Assembly (NCBI GenBank): GCA_003952965.2
Contig: CM025853.1
Coordinates: forward strand, 27,741,752 to 27,805,751
DNA length: 64,000 nt
DNA from: Morella rubra
Lineage: Eukaryota; Streptophyta; Magnoliopsida; Fagales; Myricaceae
Direction: 5' to 3'
Shown here: positions 46,594 to 57,395 of the stretch, piece by piece
Layout: the number at the start of each line of letters is the position of its first letter
How positions within the stretch are numbered: position 1 is the stretch's first letter
Position numbers and translations under genes: made by a program
The notes under the pieces: generated by a model
What the model was told of the DNA's origin: nothing
Database searches by the model: none
What the model saw: only the letters and a program-made list of their open reading frames with translations

Positions 46594-48949
46594 TCATGCC
46601 AACTTGTTTTGAGACTTGCATGGGGTGGATGGGTCTAGAGGATGGGTGTGAAAGAAGAGGCAAATAGCGGAGACATCATCCATTGCAATGCCTCGCTTCT
46701 TGTGTTTCCATGCGCGAACCGCACACTCCACCAGCCTTTTGGCTGATCTTTCCCTGTCAGACGTTGAAGAAACAATCTGTACAGCTTCCTGGTTGGAGAG
46801 AACATCCCACACCTGAGAACAGAAAAAAAGGCTATCACATACAATTCGAAATGCTAAGAAAAAAAAAACAAATAATTCGAAATAATTATGTTGTTCTTAG
46901 GACAAGACATATAACTTATGTCTGCACACGCCTAGAGATATAAAGTAGGGGAAAACTAATGTCAGCACCATGATACTGGTCAGAAGTTCAGAACATTTTC
47001 ACACTGTACTGGCAATGAAATCTCATAAAACATAAGAGATTAAGTCTTGTAATGATCAAACCAAACACTTGCTTCTGGTTCCGTGTAATGGTCAGAAGTT
47101 CTGCGTCTGATAATTTTAGTATTTTTCACTCAAACATATCTACTTTAGTCACTATTTAACGAAAGCTACATTACTACCCAAGCCTAACCAGCTGCAGAAA
47201 ATACGTCATTGTAGGATTAAGAGCAAGTTGGAACATTAGTAGCCAGAAAAGGGGACAAGAGTGAAGAGAGAGTTGGTACCACCACCAAGAAAATGCTTAC
47301 CCCATCTGTTGCCAATATGACAAATTTGTCTCTGCTAGTTATGTTCCTCTGTGTCACATCTGGGACAGAGATAAGTCCAAAGTCCTTTAGGCTGTAGTCA
47401 CCTAAGGCTCTTGATAGTGCCAGTCCTGTTGTCTCATCATTAGGCCTCCAGATCCTGTACACTCCCGGTTCATCACGTAAGCAAAAGACTCGTCCTTTGG
47501 ACTCTGCTATTCGCTCAGCCTCCTCTGAGAGCAGAAGAGATAGGAGTGTAAACTCTTAGAAGTACTAGCGAAAGTGAAGAGAGAGAGAGAGAGGAGCTAA
47601 CGGGGTAAATTGGGCTTAAAGTCCATGCTAAGCTGAAGTGGCACCAAATGTCCATCATCTGAAGTAGTTGCCAACACAGCCCGAGAATCGCCAACATTTG
47701 CTATGACAAGATGTTCACCCTGAAGACAATTGAAGGTTAGATATTTCAGGCTGCTCATGAACTTGAATATTTTCAAAGATACATAACAGGCCTATAGATA
47801 CCACTCAAAACAAACAAAACTTGATGGACATGATTGGAAATAGCATAATCAAGGATAATTTGACATGACTGGAAATGAAGGTGCGACCAAGTTAGAAAAA
47901 TTATGTGGGTATGATATAACACATGCCAATTCTAATATTTGGGGAAAAATCTCTTCTTAGCCAGCGTGATAGGCCCTTTAGTTAGTTATGAAATAAGACT
48001 TCTGTCTATGAGGTTCTTCTGCAAATAAGAAGTCCACTAACTCTAAGAAACCCATATAGTGTCACTCATTTGCATGAGAAAGTTTAAGAATTCATTTAGT
48101 TTTATTCTTCTCATTAGTGTTCTCTACTTGCGTTGGCAAAGAAAAACAAATCCATAAGACAAACAAAATCTGAGACACTACACATATAAATAAACCTGCA
48201 TGAAAGAACACAGTATAAAGTTGAAAAAAAAACTATACCCCAAGACAAAAATTATTATATGGAAAATTCTGTAATCACCTGTTTGACAATTGTCAGAGCT
48301 GTAGTACCACTATAGAAAGAATCAATTCGGGAATGATTCTTAAGCTCCTGGTCAATGGTAGCATAAGTTTTCAAGTAGGATTGCTTCCATATATCAAACC
48401 GATGAAGGTTTTGATCCACTTCCGAGGTTGAGGCTATAGATTCTTGCCAATTGCACAGCAAAGAAGCAGGCACTGATTCTCTGACCCTTTTGGCGACAAG
48501 GTGTCCCCATGGGCCATGCCCATCAAAAATTCCACAGAAAATCATGTCTCCTTGGCATCCAAACTCCTAACAATCAAACATGCCGATAAATTACTCAGAA
48601 GGAACAATCAAGAGATTAAACCTGTTACATGAGCTCAAATTTTCAATCAGTCTGCTATTATAAGCTAAAAGAACTAGATATCAACATTAAAGATGCATGC
48701 ATGACGTACCTCCCAAACCATTAAGCAATCCTGATTAATTCCCTTCTTGCCTCCCTTAGAGCACACTGTTGTGAATTTGTCAGATTTGTTGGACTTAGTA
48801 GTGCCGGAAGATGTCAATATCAACCCATTCCTCCTTGCTTCCTTTGCCAATGTTTCTGCAGTTTCCCTCCCACCACAATTCTTGTAATTCCTCCCCTTCT
48901 TGATTGATTCGGTTCTTGTCAACCCATCAAGAAAGGACGGAAAAAACAT
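46594..48949 (-). CDS. Protein phosphatase 2C
   Basis: Metal-dependent Ser/Thr phosphatase (PPM/PP2C). Five exons: 48949-48710, 48566-48279, 47719-47602, 47524-47301 and 46812-46594, in frame, 362 residues. Motifs in order: CSKGGKKGINQD (first metal site), IFCGIFDGHGPWGH (DGHG core), SGTTALTIVKQGEHLVIANV then GDSRAVLA, SRALGDYSLKDFGLISVPDV, FVILATDGVWDVLSNQEAV and DDVSAICLFF (last metal Asp). All key acidic residues are present, so it should be active. An upstream in-frame ATG at 49039 would add 30 residues without family likeness, so the ATG at 48949 (MFFPSFLDGL) is preferred. No ABA-type clade A features noted. The sub-clade and substrate cannot be set from sequence alone. Confidence 0.9.
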
Positions 48950-49603
48950 CACCTGTACAGACCAATCAACCACAATCACACAGGCTGCTTTACAAGAGCA
49001 TTTTTTATTATTGGGTAAAGTTCCAACCAACAACTCCATCGAAAATCTTTGCGTTCATTGGGGAGAGCACCCATGTGGTTAGCGTGTTATTGTGACATTA
49101 CAAAAAAAATTCAACAGTTCACTTTGTACGGTTCTTCTACGTTTTCTATGCTAACGAACAAAGCACGCAGGATAATTTACAGCACAATTCAACGGCAAGT
49201 TTTAAATTTATTCCAAAATTTTCTCGGCAACCAAACATGACACTTGACAGGATTGAAGACTACTGACTACCCATACTTTTTTATTACCAAGAGAGCTAAT
49301 TTAGATCCGTAGAAAAACAAAGAGAGCTAATTTAGACAATAGGTGCAGTATTCTGTATACGATGAACAACAAACACGCTCAACTAACCCAAAACAAGAAA
49401 AGAGAAAACATAACGAAAGGTTTCCATTGTTCTTAAGAAAGCCCGAGCACAGAATAAGAGGACAATGGTAAACAAACCCTTGTTTCTTTACTGCTCAAGG
49501 TTGTTTGTTGTACAAGATTAATGGACTCGAATGGCCTTGTGATCAGTTATATGCCTGAAAGCTGAAGTTCGGCTGGAGAACCCCTCTGCCCGACGTTTGT
49601 ATA
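48950..49603. other. PP2C upstream region
   Basis: Contains the presumed promoter and leader of the minus-strand PP2C gene. No repeat or other gene recognised before the copia element. Confidence 0.4.
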
Positions 49604-49608
49604 TATAC

Positions 49609-49930
49609 TGTTAGTTATTAAACTTAATTAGAGTTTATTTCCAATAAAATTAGTTAATGGAGAGGTTATGTCTTTTAGTATTCTCATAGGTTACAAAGTT
49701 GAAGAGTTTATTCTCATTATGTGGGGGTTAAATGAGATTTACTATAGTGAATTATGTGAGATTTATTTGGGTGTTATGTTTTAGAAGTTGTAAAGTCTCA
49801 TTGTGGACTATAAATATCCATGTAACCTTTTTGTTATTTCTTAAGTAAGTGGAATAAAGCTTTTGTTGAAGTATTTTATTTTCTTCACTTTGCTTCATAG
49901 ACAAATTATTGAGTGTAGCCCAATCCAACA
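49609..49930 (+). repeat. 5' LTR of the copia element
   Basis: 322 bp with TG...CA ends. A TATA-like CTATAAATA near 49810-49818 and AATAAA near 49853 suggest promoter and polyadenylation signals. Confidence 0.95.
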
Positions 49931-49966
49931 AAGTGGTATCAGAGCCAAGTTCTTGATCCTAGAAAA

Positions 49967-51127
49967 ATGGCCAATTCCACATTTCCCTTTCATTTTCCTC
50001 TCCTTTCGAAAAACAATTTTGATAATTGGTGCATTCGAATGAAGGCGTTGCTTGGATCCCAAGATGCATGGGATGTTGTAGAGAAAGGCTTTGAAGAGCC
50101 TAGTGAGGATGCGCACTTGAGTCCTACTCAAAGGGATTCTTTTCAGAAGACCCGGAAGAAGGATCAACAAGCGCTCATGCTCATCCATCAATGTTTGGAT
50201 GAAGCTATGTTTGAAAAAGTGGCCAATGCAGCCACCTCCAAGCAAGCATGGGAGATTTTACAAACCTCCTACCAAGGAGTGGACAAAGTGAAGAAGGTTC
50301 GACTTCAAACACTAAGAGGTGAATTTGAAGTCTTACGCATGAAAGAATCCGAGTCAATGACGGATTACTTTTCACGTGTGTTGGCCATAGCCAATCAAAT
50401 GAAGAGGTACGGAGAAAAGTTGGAAGATGTTCGTGTCATCGAAAAGATCCTTCGTTCTTTGCAATCAAAATTCGACTACATCGTTGTAGCTATCGAGGAG
50501 TCGAAAGATTTGGAAACCATCACAATTGATGAACTCATGGGATCTCTACAAGCTCACGAAGAAAGGCTCAACAAGAAGAAGGAAGAGTCATTAGAGCAAG
50601 TTCTAGCTACAAAGCTCTCTCTCAAAGACAAGGAAGAGGAGCGAGATGGAGGTCACAAAGGAAGAGGACGTGGCCGTGGTCGAGGTAGAGGCCGAGGAAG
50701 AAATGGAAGAGGACGAGGACGTGGTAGAGATGATCATTATTTTTCCAATAATGGAGACAAGGGACAATCATCAAGAGGGCGTGGAAAAGGAAACAATTCA
50801 AGATCCAATCCAAGGAGGTATGATAAATCCCAAATCCAATGTTTCAATTGTGAAAAATATGGTCATTATTCATGGGAGTGTAAAAGCACTAACAATGTTG
50901 AAGAAGAAGCTAATTATGTCGAAAAAGAAGAAACGGAGCACACTTTGTTGTTGGCGTACAAAGGAGAAGAAAATGAAGAGAAGAATTTGTGGTATCTTGA
51001 CAATGCGGCAAGTAACCATATGTGCGGAGATAAAAAAAGTTTGTGGAGATTGACGAATCCGTTAGTGGAAAGGTTACTTTTGGAGACTTGTCCAAAGTTT
51101 CGATCAAGGGAAAAGGTACAATTTTGA
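49967..51127 (+). CDS. Copia gag and start of protease
   Basis: Gag capsid-nucleocapsid protein of the copia element, starting [20 protein letters not shown] just after the primer binding site. It contains the UBN2-type gag region (to about residue 215), a long Gly/Arg-rich stretch (about 228-262), the zinc knuckle [14 protein letters not shown] (CX2CX4HX4C), and the opening of the aspartic protease ([13 protein letters not shown]). The frame then leaves the copia polyprotein at an A run (51032-51038) and ends at 51127 in unrelated sequence. The protease active site reads D-N-A-A-S where many copies have D-(S/T)-G-A-S. Confidence 0.9.
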   Translation: MANSTFPFHFPLLSKNNFDNWCIRMKALLGSQDAWDVVEKGFEEPSEDAHLSPTQRDSFQKTRKKDQQALMLIHQCLDEAMFEKVANAATSKQAWEILQTSYQGVDKVKKVRLQTLRGEFEVLRMKESESMTDYFSRVLAIANQMKRYGEKLEDVRVIEKILRSLQSKFDYIVVAIEESKDLETITIDELMGSLQAHEERLNKKKEESLEQVLATKLSLKDKEEERDGGHKGRGRGRGRGRGRGRNGRGRGRGRDDHYFSNNGDKGQSSRGRGKGNNSRSNPRRYDKSQIQCFNCEKYGHYSWECKSTNNVEEEANYVEKEETEHTLLLAYKGEENEEKNLWYLDNAASNHMCGDKKSLWRLTNPLVERLLLETCPKFRSREKVQF

Positions 51128-54069
51128 TTCGGTTGAAAAATGGAGGCCATCAATTTATTACTAATGTTTATTATGTGCCAAGCATGAAGAGCAATATTTT
51201 GAGTCTAGGACAACTCTTAGAGAAAGGCTATGATATTCTAATGAAAAATCGTAGTCTTTCAATAAGAGATGAAATTGGGAGTTTGATAGCCCAAGTTCCT
51301 ATGACAAAGAACCGGATGTTTCTACTCAACATTCAAACCGATGTGGCAAAATGCTTGAAGACTTGTGTTGAAGATTCAAATTGGCTTTGGCACTTGAGAC
51401 TTGGACACTTGAATTTTGAAGGACTTCAATTGCTAGCCAAGAAGAAGATGGTGAATGGCTTGCCTTCTATTGAGCATCCAAATCAACTTTGTGAAGGATG
51501 TCTCTTTGGGAAGCAATCAAGAAAAAGCTTTCCAAAGGAGGCTAGTACAAGAGCAACGAAACCACTACAACTTGTTCACTCGGATGTTTGTGGCCCATTC
51601 AATCCACCATCATTTGGTAAGAACAAATACTTCCTTCTATTTATTGATGATTTTAGCCGAAAAACATGGGTTTATTTTCTCAAAGAAAAATCGGAAGTAT
51701 TTGAAACATTCAAAAATTTCAAAGCCCTTGTTGAAAAACAAAGTGGCTATGAAATAAAGGCTTTACGATCCGATAGAGGGGGTGAATACACATCAAATGC
51801 CTTCAAAATATTTTGTCAAGAAAATGGTATTCACCATCCTTTAACGGTTCCAAGATCTCCACAACAAAATGGGGTTGCCGAGAGAAAAAATCGAACCATT
51901 CTCAACATGGCTCGGAGTATGTTGAAAAGCAAAGCTTTACCAAAAGAATTTTGGGCGGAAGCGATTGCTTGTGCGGTGTACTTATCAAATCGATGTCCCA
52001 CAAAAAGTTTGCAAGACAAAACTCCTCAAGAAGAATGGAGCGGAATCAAGCCAAGTATTTATCACTTGCGTGTTTTTGGAAGTATTGCTTATGCACATGT
52101 GCCGGATGAAAGGAGATCCAAGCTAGATGACAAAAGCATCAAACTTGTCTTCATCGGCTATGATTCAAGATCCAAAGGCTACAAGTTGTACAATCCAACC
52201 GATCACAAGACCATTGTTAGTCGAGATGTTGAGTTCGATGAAGCAAGTACGTGGGATTGGAATTCTTCGAAAGAAGATTATCATTTTCTTCATTTCTTTG
52301 AAGATGAGCACGAAAATGACGTTTTGGAGCCATCTATGCACTCTCCTCCTTCAACACCACCATTGTCCTTGCAAATTCCATCTACTTCATCATCAAGGGA
52401 AGAAAGTTCAAGCGAAGGACCACAAGGCAAGAGAAGCCTTCAAGAGATCTATGATGCCACGGAGGAGGTAACGGAAAGATTACATGATCTAACACTTTTT
52501 TGTCTCTTTGCCAATAGTGAGCCTATGAATTTTGAAGAAGCGACACAAGACAAAAGGTGGAGGAATGCTATGGATGAAGAAATTCAAGCCATAGAGAAGA
52601 ATGAAACGTGGGAGCTTGCAACACTTCCAAAAGGGAAAAAACCAATTGGCGTCAAATGGGTGTACAAAGCAAAGAAGAATTCGAGTGGTGGAGTGGAGAG
52701 GTACAAGGCAAGACTAGTTGCCAAAGGATATAGTCAAAGGCCCGGAATTGACTATGATGAGGTATTTGCACCCGTTGCCCGCTTGGAAACTATTCGATTA
52801 ATTATTTCTTTGGCGGCTCAACATAGTTGGAAAATCCATCAAATGGATGTCAAATCCGCTTTCTTGAATGGCTTTCTTGAAAATGAAGTCTATGTGGAAC
52901 AACCTTTGGGTTATATTGTGAAAGGACATGAAGAGAAAGTTTTGAAATTGAAGAAAGCCTTGTATGGCTTAAAGCAAGCACCAAGGGCGTGGAATAGTAG
53001 AATTGACAAATATTTTCAAGATAACAATTTTTTGAAGTGTCCCTATGAACATGCTCTTTATACAAAGGTGAATTCATATGGAGATATATTTCTCGTATGT
53101 TTGTATGTGGATGACTTGATTTTTACAGGAAGTAATCCTACCATGTTTGAAGAATTCAAGAAAGTAATGGCTAGGGAGTTTGAGATGACGGATCTTAGTC
53201 TCATGTGTTTTTATCTTGGCATCGAAGTAAAGCAAATGGAGGATGGCATTTTTATTTCTCAAGAATGTTATGCTAAAGACATTCTTAAGAAATTCAAAAT
53301 GGATGATTGCAAGCCGGTGAGCACACCCGTAGAATGTGGCATCAAATTGTCAAGGCATGAAAATGGAGAAAAAGTAGATCCAACATTTTTCAAAAGTCTT
53401 GTTGGAAGTTTGAGATATTTAACTTGCACAAGGCCGGATATTCTTTTTGGGGTTGGACTTGTTAGTCGATACATGGAAGCTCCTACTTTCTCTCATTTGA
53501 AGGCGGCTAAAAGAATTCTTCGGTACATCAAAGGTACACTTGAACATGGATTACTGTATTCATTTTCAAATGATTTTAAGCTTTTGGGGTATTGTGATAG
53601 TGATTGGGCTGGAGATGTTGATGAAAGAAAAAGCACATCCGGGTTTGTTTTCTTCATGGGAAATGCGGCTTTTACTTGGTCCTCAAAGAAGCAACCCATT
53701 GTTACATTATCTACTTGTGAAGCGGAGTATGTTGCTATGTCAAATTGTGTTTGTCAAGCAATTTGGCTAAGATCTTTGTTGAAGGAGCTCCATGTCTCGG
53801 AAAATGATCCAACGGAGATTTTTGTGGATAACAAGTCGGCTATAGCTTTGGCCAAGAATCCAGTTTTTCATGATCGAAGTAAGCACATCGACACAAAATT
53901 TCATTTTATTCGAGAATGTGTAGCTAAAAAGGAGGTGGAGCTCAAGTTCGTGAAGTCACAAGATCAAGTTGCTGATATTTTCACTAAGCCCCTCAAGGGT
54001 GAAATATTTTGCAAGATAAGGAGTTTGTTGGGAGTTACAAAAAAAATTAAGTTTAAGAAGGGGTGTTAG
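51043..54069 (+). CDS. Copia pol: rest of protease, integrase, reverse transcriptase, RNase H
   Basis: A 1,008-codon open frame in another phase from gag. It starts inside the protease region, so its first Met is not a natural start. Integrase zinc-binding site: [12 protein letters not shown] plus CEGC. Integrase core: [18 protein letters not shown] and [14 protein letters not shown]. Reverse transcriptase: [23 protein letters not shown] and the catalytic [11 protein letters not shown]. RNase [30 protein letters not shown] and [14 protein letters not shown]. It ends at TAG inside the 3' LTR. No stop interrupts it. Expression as part of the polyprotein would need the frame break near 51035 to be bypassed. 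Confidence 0.93.
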   Translation: MEIDESVSGKVTFGDLSKVSIKGKGTILIRLKNGGHQFITNVYYVPSMKSNILSLGQLLEKGYDILMKNRSLSIRDEIGSLIAQVPMTKNRMFLLNIQTDVAKCLKTCVEDSNWLWHLRLGHLNFEGLQLLAKKKMVNGLPSIEHPNQLCEGCLFGKQSRKSFPKEASTRATKPLQLVHSDVCGPFNPPSFGKNKYFLLFIDDFSRKTWVYFLKEKSEVFETFKNFKALVEKQSGYEIKALRSDRGGEYTSNAFKIFCQENGIHHPLTVPRSPQQNGVAERKNRTILNMARSMLKSKALPKEFWAEAIACAVYLSNRCPTKSLQDKTPQEEWSGIKPSIYHLRVFGSIAYAHVPDERRSKLDDKSIKLVFIGYDSRSKGYKLYNPTDHKTIVSRDVEFDEASTWDWNSSKEDYHFLHFFEDEHENDVLEPSMHSPPSTPPLSLQIPSTSSSREESSSEGPQGKRSLQEIYDATEEVTERLHDLTLFCLFANSEPMNFEEATQDKRWRNAMDEEIQAIEKNETWELATLPKGKKPIGVKWVYKAKKNSSGGVERYKARLVAKGYSQRPGIDYDEVFAPVARLETIRLIISLAAQHSWKIHQMDVKSAFLNGFLENEVYVEQPLGYIVKGHEEKVLKLKKALYGLKQAPRAWNSRIDKYFQDNNFLKCPYEHALYTKVNSYGDIFLVCLYVDDLIFTGSNPTMFEEFKKVMAREFEMTDLSLMCFYLGIEVKQMEDGIFISQECYAKDILKKFKMDDCKPVSTPVECGIKLSRHENGEKVDPTFFKSLVGSLRYLTCTRPDILFGVGLVSRYMEAPTFSHLKAAKRILRYIKGTLEHGLLYSFSNDFKLLGYCDSDWAGDVDERKSTSGFVFFMGNAAFTWSSKKQPIVTLSTCEAEYVAMSNCVCQAIWLRSLLKELHVSENDPTEIFVDNKSAIALAKNPVFHDRSKHIDTKFHFIRECVAKKEVELKFVKSQDQVADIFTKPLKGEIFCKIRSLLGVTKKIKFKKGC

Positions 54070-54385
54070 TTATTAAACTTAATTAGAGTTTATTTCCAAT
54101 AAAATTAGTTAATGGAGAGGTTATGTCTTTTAGTATTCTCATAGGTTACAAAGTTGAAGAGTTTATTCTCATTATGTGGGGGTTAAATGAGATTTACTAT
54201 AGTGAATTATGTGAGATTTATTTGGGTGTTATGTTTTAGAAGTTGTAAAGTCTCATTGTGGACTATAAATATCCATGTAACCTTTTTGTTATTTCTTAAG
54301 TAAGTGGAATAAAGCTTTTGTTGAAGTATTTTATTTTCTCCACTTTGCTTCATAGACAAATTATTGAGTGTAGCCCAATCCAACA
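54064..54385 (+). repeat. 3' LTR of the copia element
   Basis: 322 bp, identical to the 5' LTR except for one observed base. The pol stop codon TAG (54067-54069) lies inside its first six bases. Confidence 0.95.
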
Positions 54386-54390
54386 TATAC

Positions 54391-57300
54391 TCCCTCATGT
54401 TTTCTTCAGCTGGCAACCCCCATGTATCTTGTGTACGTACGTTAACGGATACCCTTACAGCAACTGTTAACTTGGCGAAATTAAATTACTCTAATGCCTC
54501 TGGTTTGACCACTCTTGCGATAACAAGAGAGGAGGACATTGGACACACCGGGAGGAGTCAGCATAATCCATCCCCGCCCACTTTTGTCCTGCTTGTAGTT
54601 CATAATTAAATAAATTATCATATCCTAATCAAAATATTGTTTATCTCAAAAAAAAAATTAAAAAAGATATTTTCCTGCTATGTCGGTCTTGCAAATGGCG
54701 GATGACGAAGCTCACCCTTCAATTGAATAAAGACAATTTCATGGACCGAAATTGATTCTAACTAAAAATCTATATCTTCTCCCATAGATTACTAGTAATA
54801 CTTGGTCAAGGAAGACGTTTTCATGGGCGACATAGATTGCGATTAAACATGTATATCCATCAGAATAGTTAATTCAAATTTTGGTTGTGAAAGTTCTGCT
54901 AATTATTAGTTTTTTTTCTTCTTTTGTCCACCATGGCACCAAATGTCGTAGCTAATGTGGTGGAGTATGCAAAAGGTTTAAAGTATCTTTTGGGCTCCAA
55001 AGGAGAGCCAAACCAAATACAAGGCTACGAGTTCGCCAGTTGTATTTGGTGGACCATGGGTGTCCGAGGTCAAATTAAGCAAGGGTGAAGCTGGCCACAG
55101 TAAGAGCATTCTTAGCAGGTTCTCTATTCTAATATTTTGGTTAGAATAAAGAACCAATTTAATAAAAAAATCAAAAAAATACTATGTAGCAGCTTATCTA
55201 TTATAACAAATTTTAACATATAAACAGTAGTTCTCTATTTTAGAGAACTACTATTCACTTTACTATCTTAAAATATTAATATCTATCTTTTTCTTTTCTT
55301 CTCACACTCTTTCTTTTTTATTTTTTTCTTCTCTCACTCTCTTCCTCTTTTTTTTTTTTTTTTTTTCCTTCTTTTCTTCCTCCAGATCTCACGTCCTCCC
55401 TCTTTTTTATTTTATTTTTTCTCTTTTTCTTTTCTTCCTCCATACCCTTAAAAATAAATATTTAAAAATATAAATATTAGAAAAAGAATAAAGAAATTTT
55501 TAAAAAGTAATATTTAAATAGAATAGTAAAAAAGATAGTTAAAATAGAAAAGCTGTTGTGAGTGTTTTTAAAAAATTGATAGTTTAAAAAAAAAAAAAAA
55601 AATTTTTATTTTTTAATTAAAATAAAAAATTAAATTTAAAGAAACTGTTATGAATACTCTAATGGACTCGTTTTTTAACATATGTCACAATTGTTAACAT
55701 GGAAAAAGCAAGATAGGGCTGGATATGCGTGCTAGATTCTGGTTGCGGAGAAAAGCCAACGGCAAAGATTTGGAGCAACAAATGTAAAGTAGAGAAAAAG
55801 GTCGCCCGTTGGGCGCTTTAGAGGCGCGAGGCGATTGCCCAAAAACAGATTACGTGTGGGCGGGCTCTTTGAGAGGTTGGAGGCTGCCGCCAGTGGGCTT
55901 CCGAGTTAATCATCGTGGCGGAATTCAGACTTCACCTTTTTTTTTTTTCTTCTAAATTCACCTTTCGGTGTTTGATCGGTAATGATAATATGGTGGACCA
56001 GGGCGTTAAAAGCAATGCCATACCATATAATAAGATAGTGTTTCCCAGCCCATTGGTGGGTGGGTTCTCTTCATCCATAACTTTGGCTTTTCTAGTTGGT
56101 TTTACAAGTCAAGCTCACCTAATCCTATGTCCCCAAGGAGCTCTTTTTCTAAAAGAATTCTTACCATTTACTTACTTCTTTATATAATAAACAGTTAGAA
56201 TCTTATTAACTTGAGATTTTAATGTTTCAAATTGTTGAGGCTTTAATAACTCTTTCAACAGTCAAAATCTTATTCAAATCTTCGCTATCATAAGCACAAC
56301 AAACACTTGGCACGTATGTGAAACATTTTCTCAAGCTTAAAGAATATTTTGTAATAATTTTAATTTGTCATATCAATAAATATATTAAAATAAAATTAAA
56401 ATATCACATATTTGTGCTTTATGCCATTTTAGAATCAAGACTCGGTGCTTTAATATTTTTATTTTGAGACATGTAGTTTTTCTGTTTATGAATTTTAGGT
56501 TCCATTTGTTTTGCATGAACGGAAAATTCATATGTGGCACATATTTTCAGACACATCAGCTACATATGTAGTTTAAAAAAAAAAATAGACCATTTACATG
56601 TAGATAAATAAATAATAATAACATCAGATGTGCGGTGGAGGTGATGGGTGCTTTGAGTTAATCAAGATGGGGATGAGGGAGTTGAACATTTTGGAAAATG
56701 ACTTATCCTTCTGGATAAAATTTTTTGTTGACTAAATTCACAGTTTCTTGACTTCTATTTTCGCCCCTGCCAAACACAAGAGAAGCTGAAAATATTTTTG
56801 AGTAATACATTTTCAAATGCAGCCCGACGTGAAACCATACGCTATCAAGATCAACCAAGTTGAGTCGGAAAACCCATAAGCAATGAAGAAAAACCAAGCT
56901 GAGTTGGGAACGCCTACTCTCAAAGCCCCTGGCTGGCTGGCCATGGTTTGATGGCCAAGAGTGGAGAGACAAAAAAGAAAAAAGAAAGAAAACAAGGCCC
57001 CGACTTAGACAAAACTGGTAGACCGGAGAAACGTTGGACTCGTATTGGGCAACAAGGCATTATTTCTTTTAGGCAGATATGCGTACAAGGCAGTGTCATT
57101 TAGGCATCAAATTCATTCTTTCTTGGCTTAGGAAAAAAAACACACAGAAACAGATCAAGATACAAGAGATTAAAATCAATAACGTGCTCATGGTCGAGGA
57201 AAGAAGCAACTGTGATACATTATTTCTATACAATTAATCAGAGTAAATTCCCCTTCTTCTTTTTATTTTATTTTTCTTTTCTCAGATTTGTTGTATATAT

Positions 57301-57395
57301 CTGAATATACAAATGAATGAATTAATTAATATACAACACTGAATGGCCTCCCACTCCCCCACAAGAAAAAAAATCTTATTGGAAGAGAGTTATAC
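54391..57395. other. Spacer between the copia element and PLD zeta
   Basis: AT-rich DNA with one MITE (55104-55659), a T/C-rich tract (about 55280-55440) and no recognised gene. The right end should hold the PLD zeta 3' UTR. Confidence 0.4.
55104..55659. mobile_element. MITE with TAA target duplication
   Basis: Ends GAGCATTCTTAGCAGGTTCT and, in reverse complement, GAGTATTCATAACAGTTTCT are imperfect inverted repeats. TAA lies at 55101-55103 and 55660-55662. The interior is AT-rich, with a palindromic stretch around 55230-55250 (TTCTCTATTTTAGAGAA). A 3-bp TWA target suggests the PIF/Harbinger group. No coding capacity. Confidence 0.7.

Larger units (their letters stand above)
49609..54385 (+). 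mobile_element. Ty1/copia LTR retrotransposon, young, nearly complete
   Basis: 4,777 bp with two 322-bp LTRs (49609-49930 and 54064-54385), each starting TGTTAG and ending CCAACA. The LTRs differ at one base that I could find (T 49885, C 54340). The target duplication TATAC lies at 49604-49608 and 54386-54390. The primer binding site TGGTATCAGAGCC (from 49934) pairs with initiator Met tRNA. The polypurine tract AAGAAGGGG ends at 54063. Gene order gag-PR-IN-RT-RH defines Ty1/copia. Near-identical LTRs mean a very recent insertion. Confidence 0.97.
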
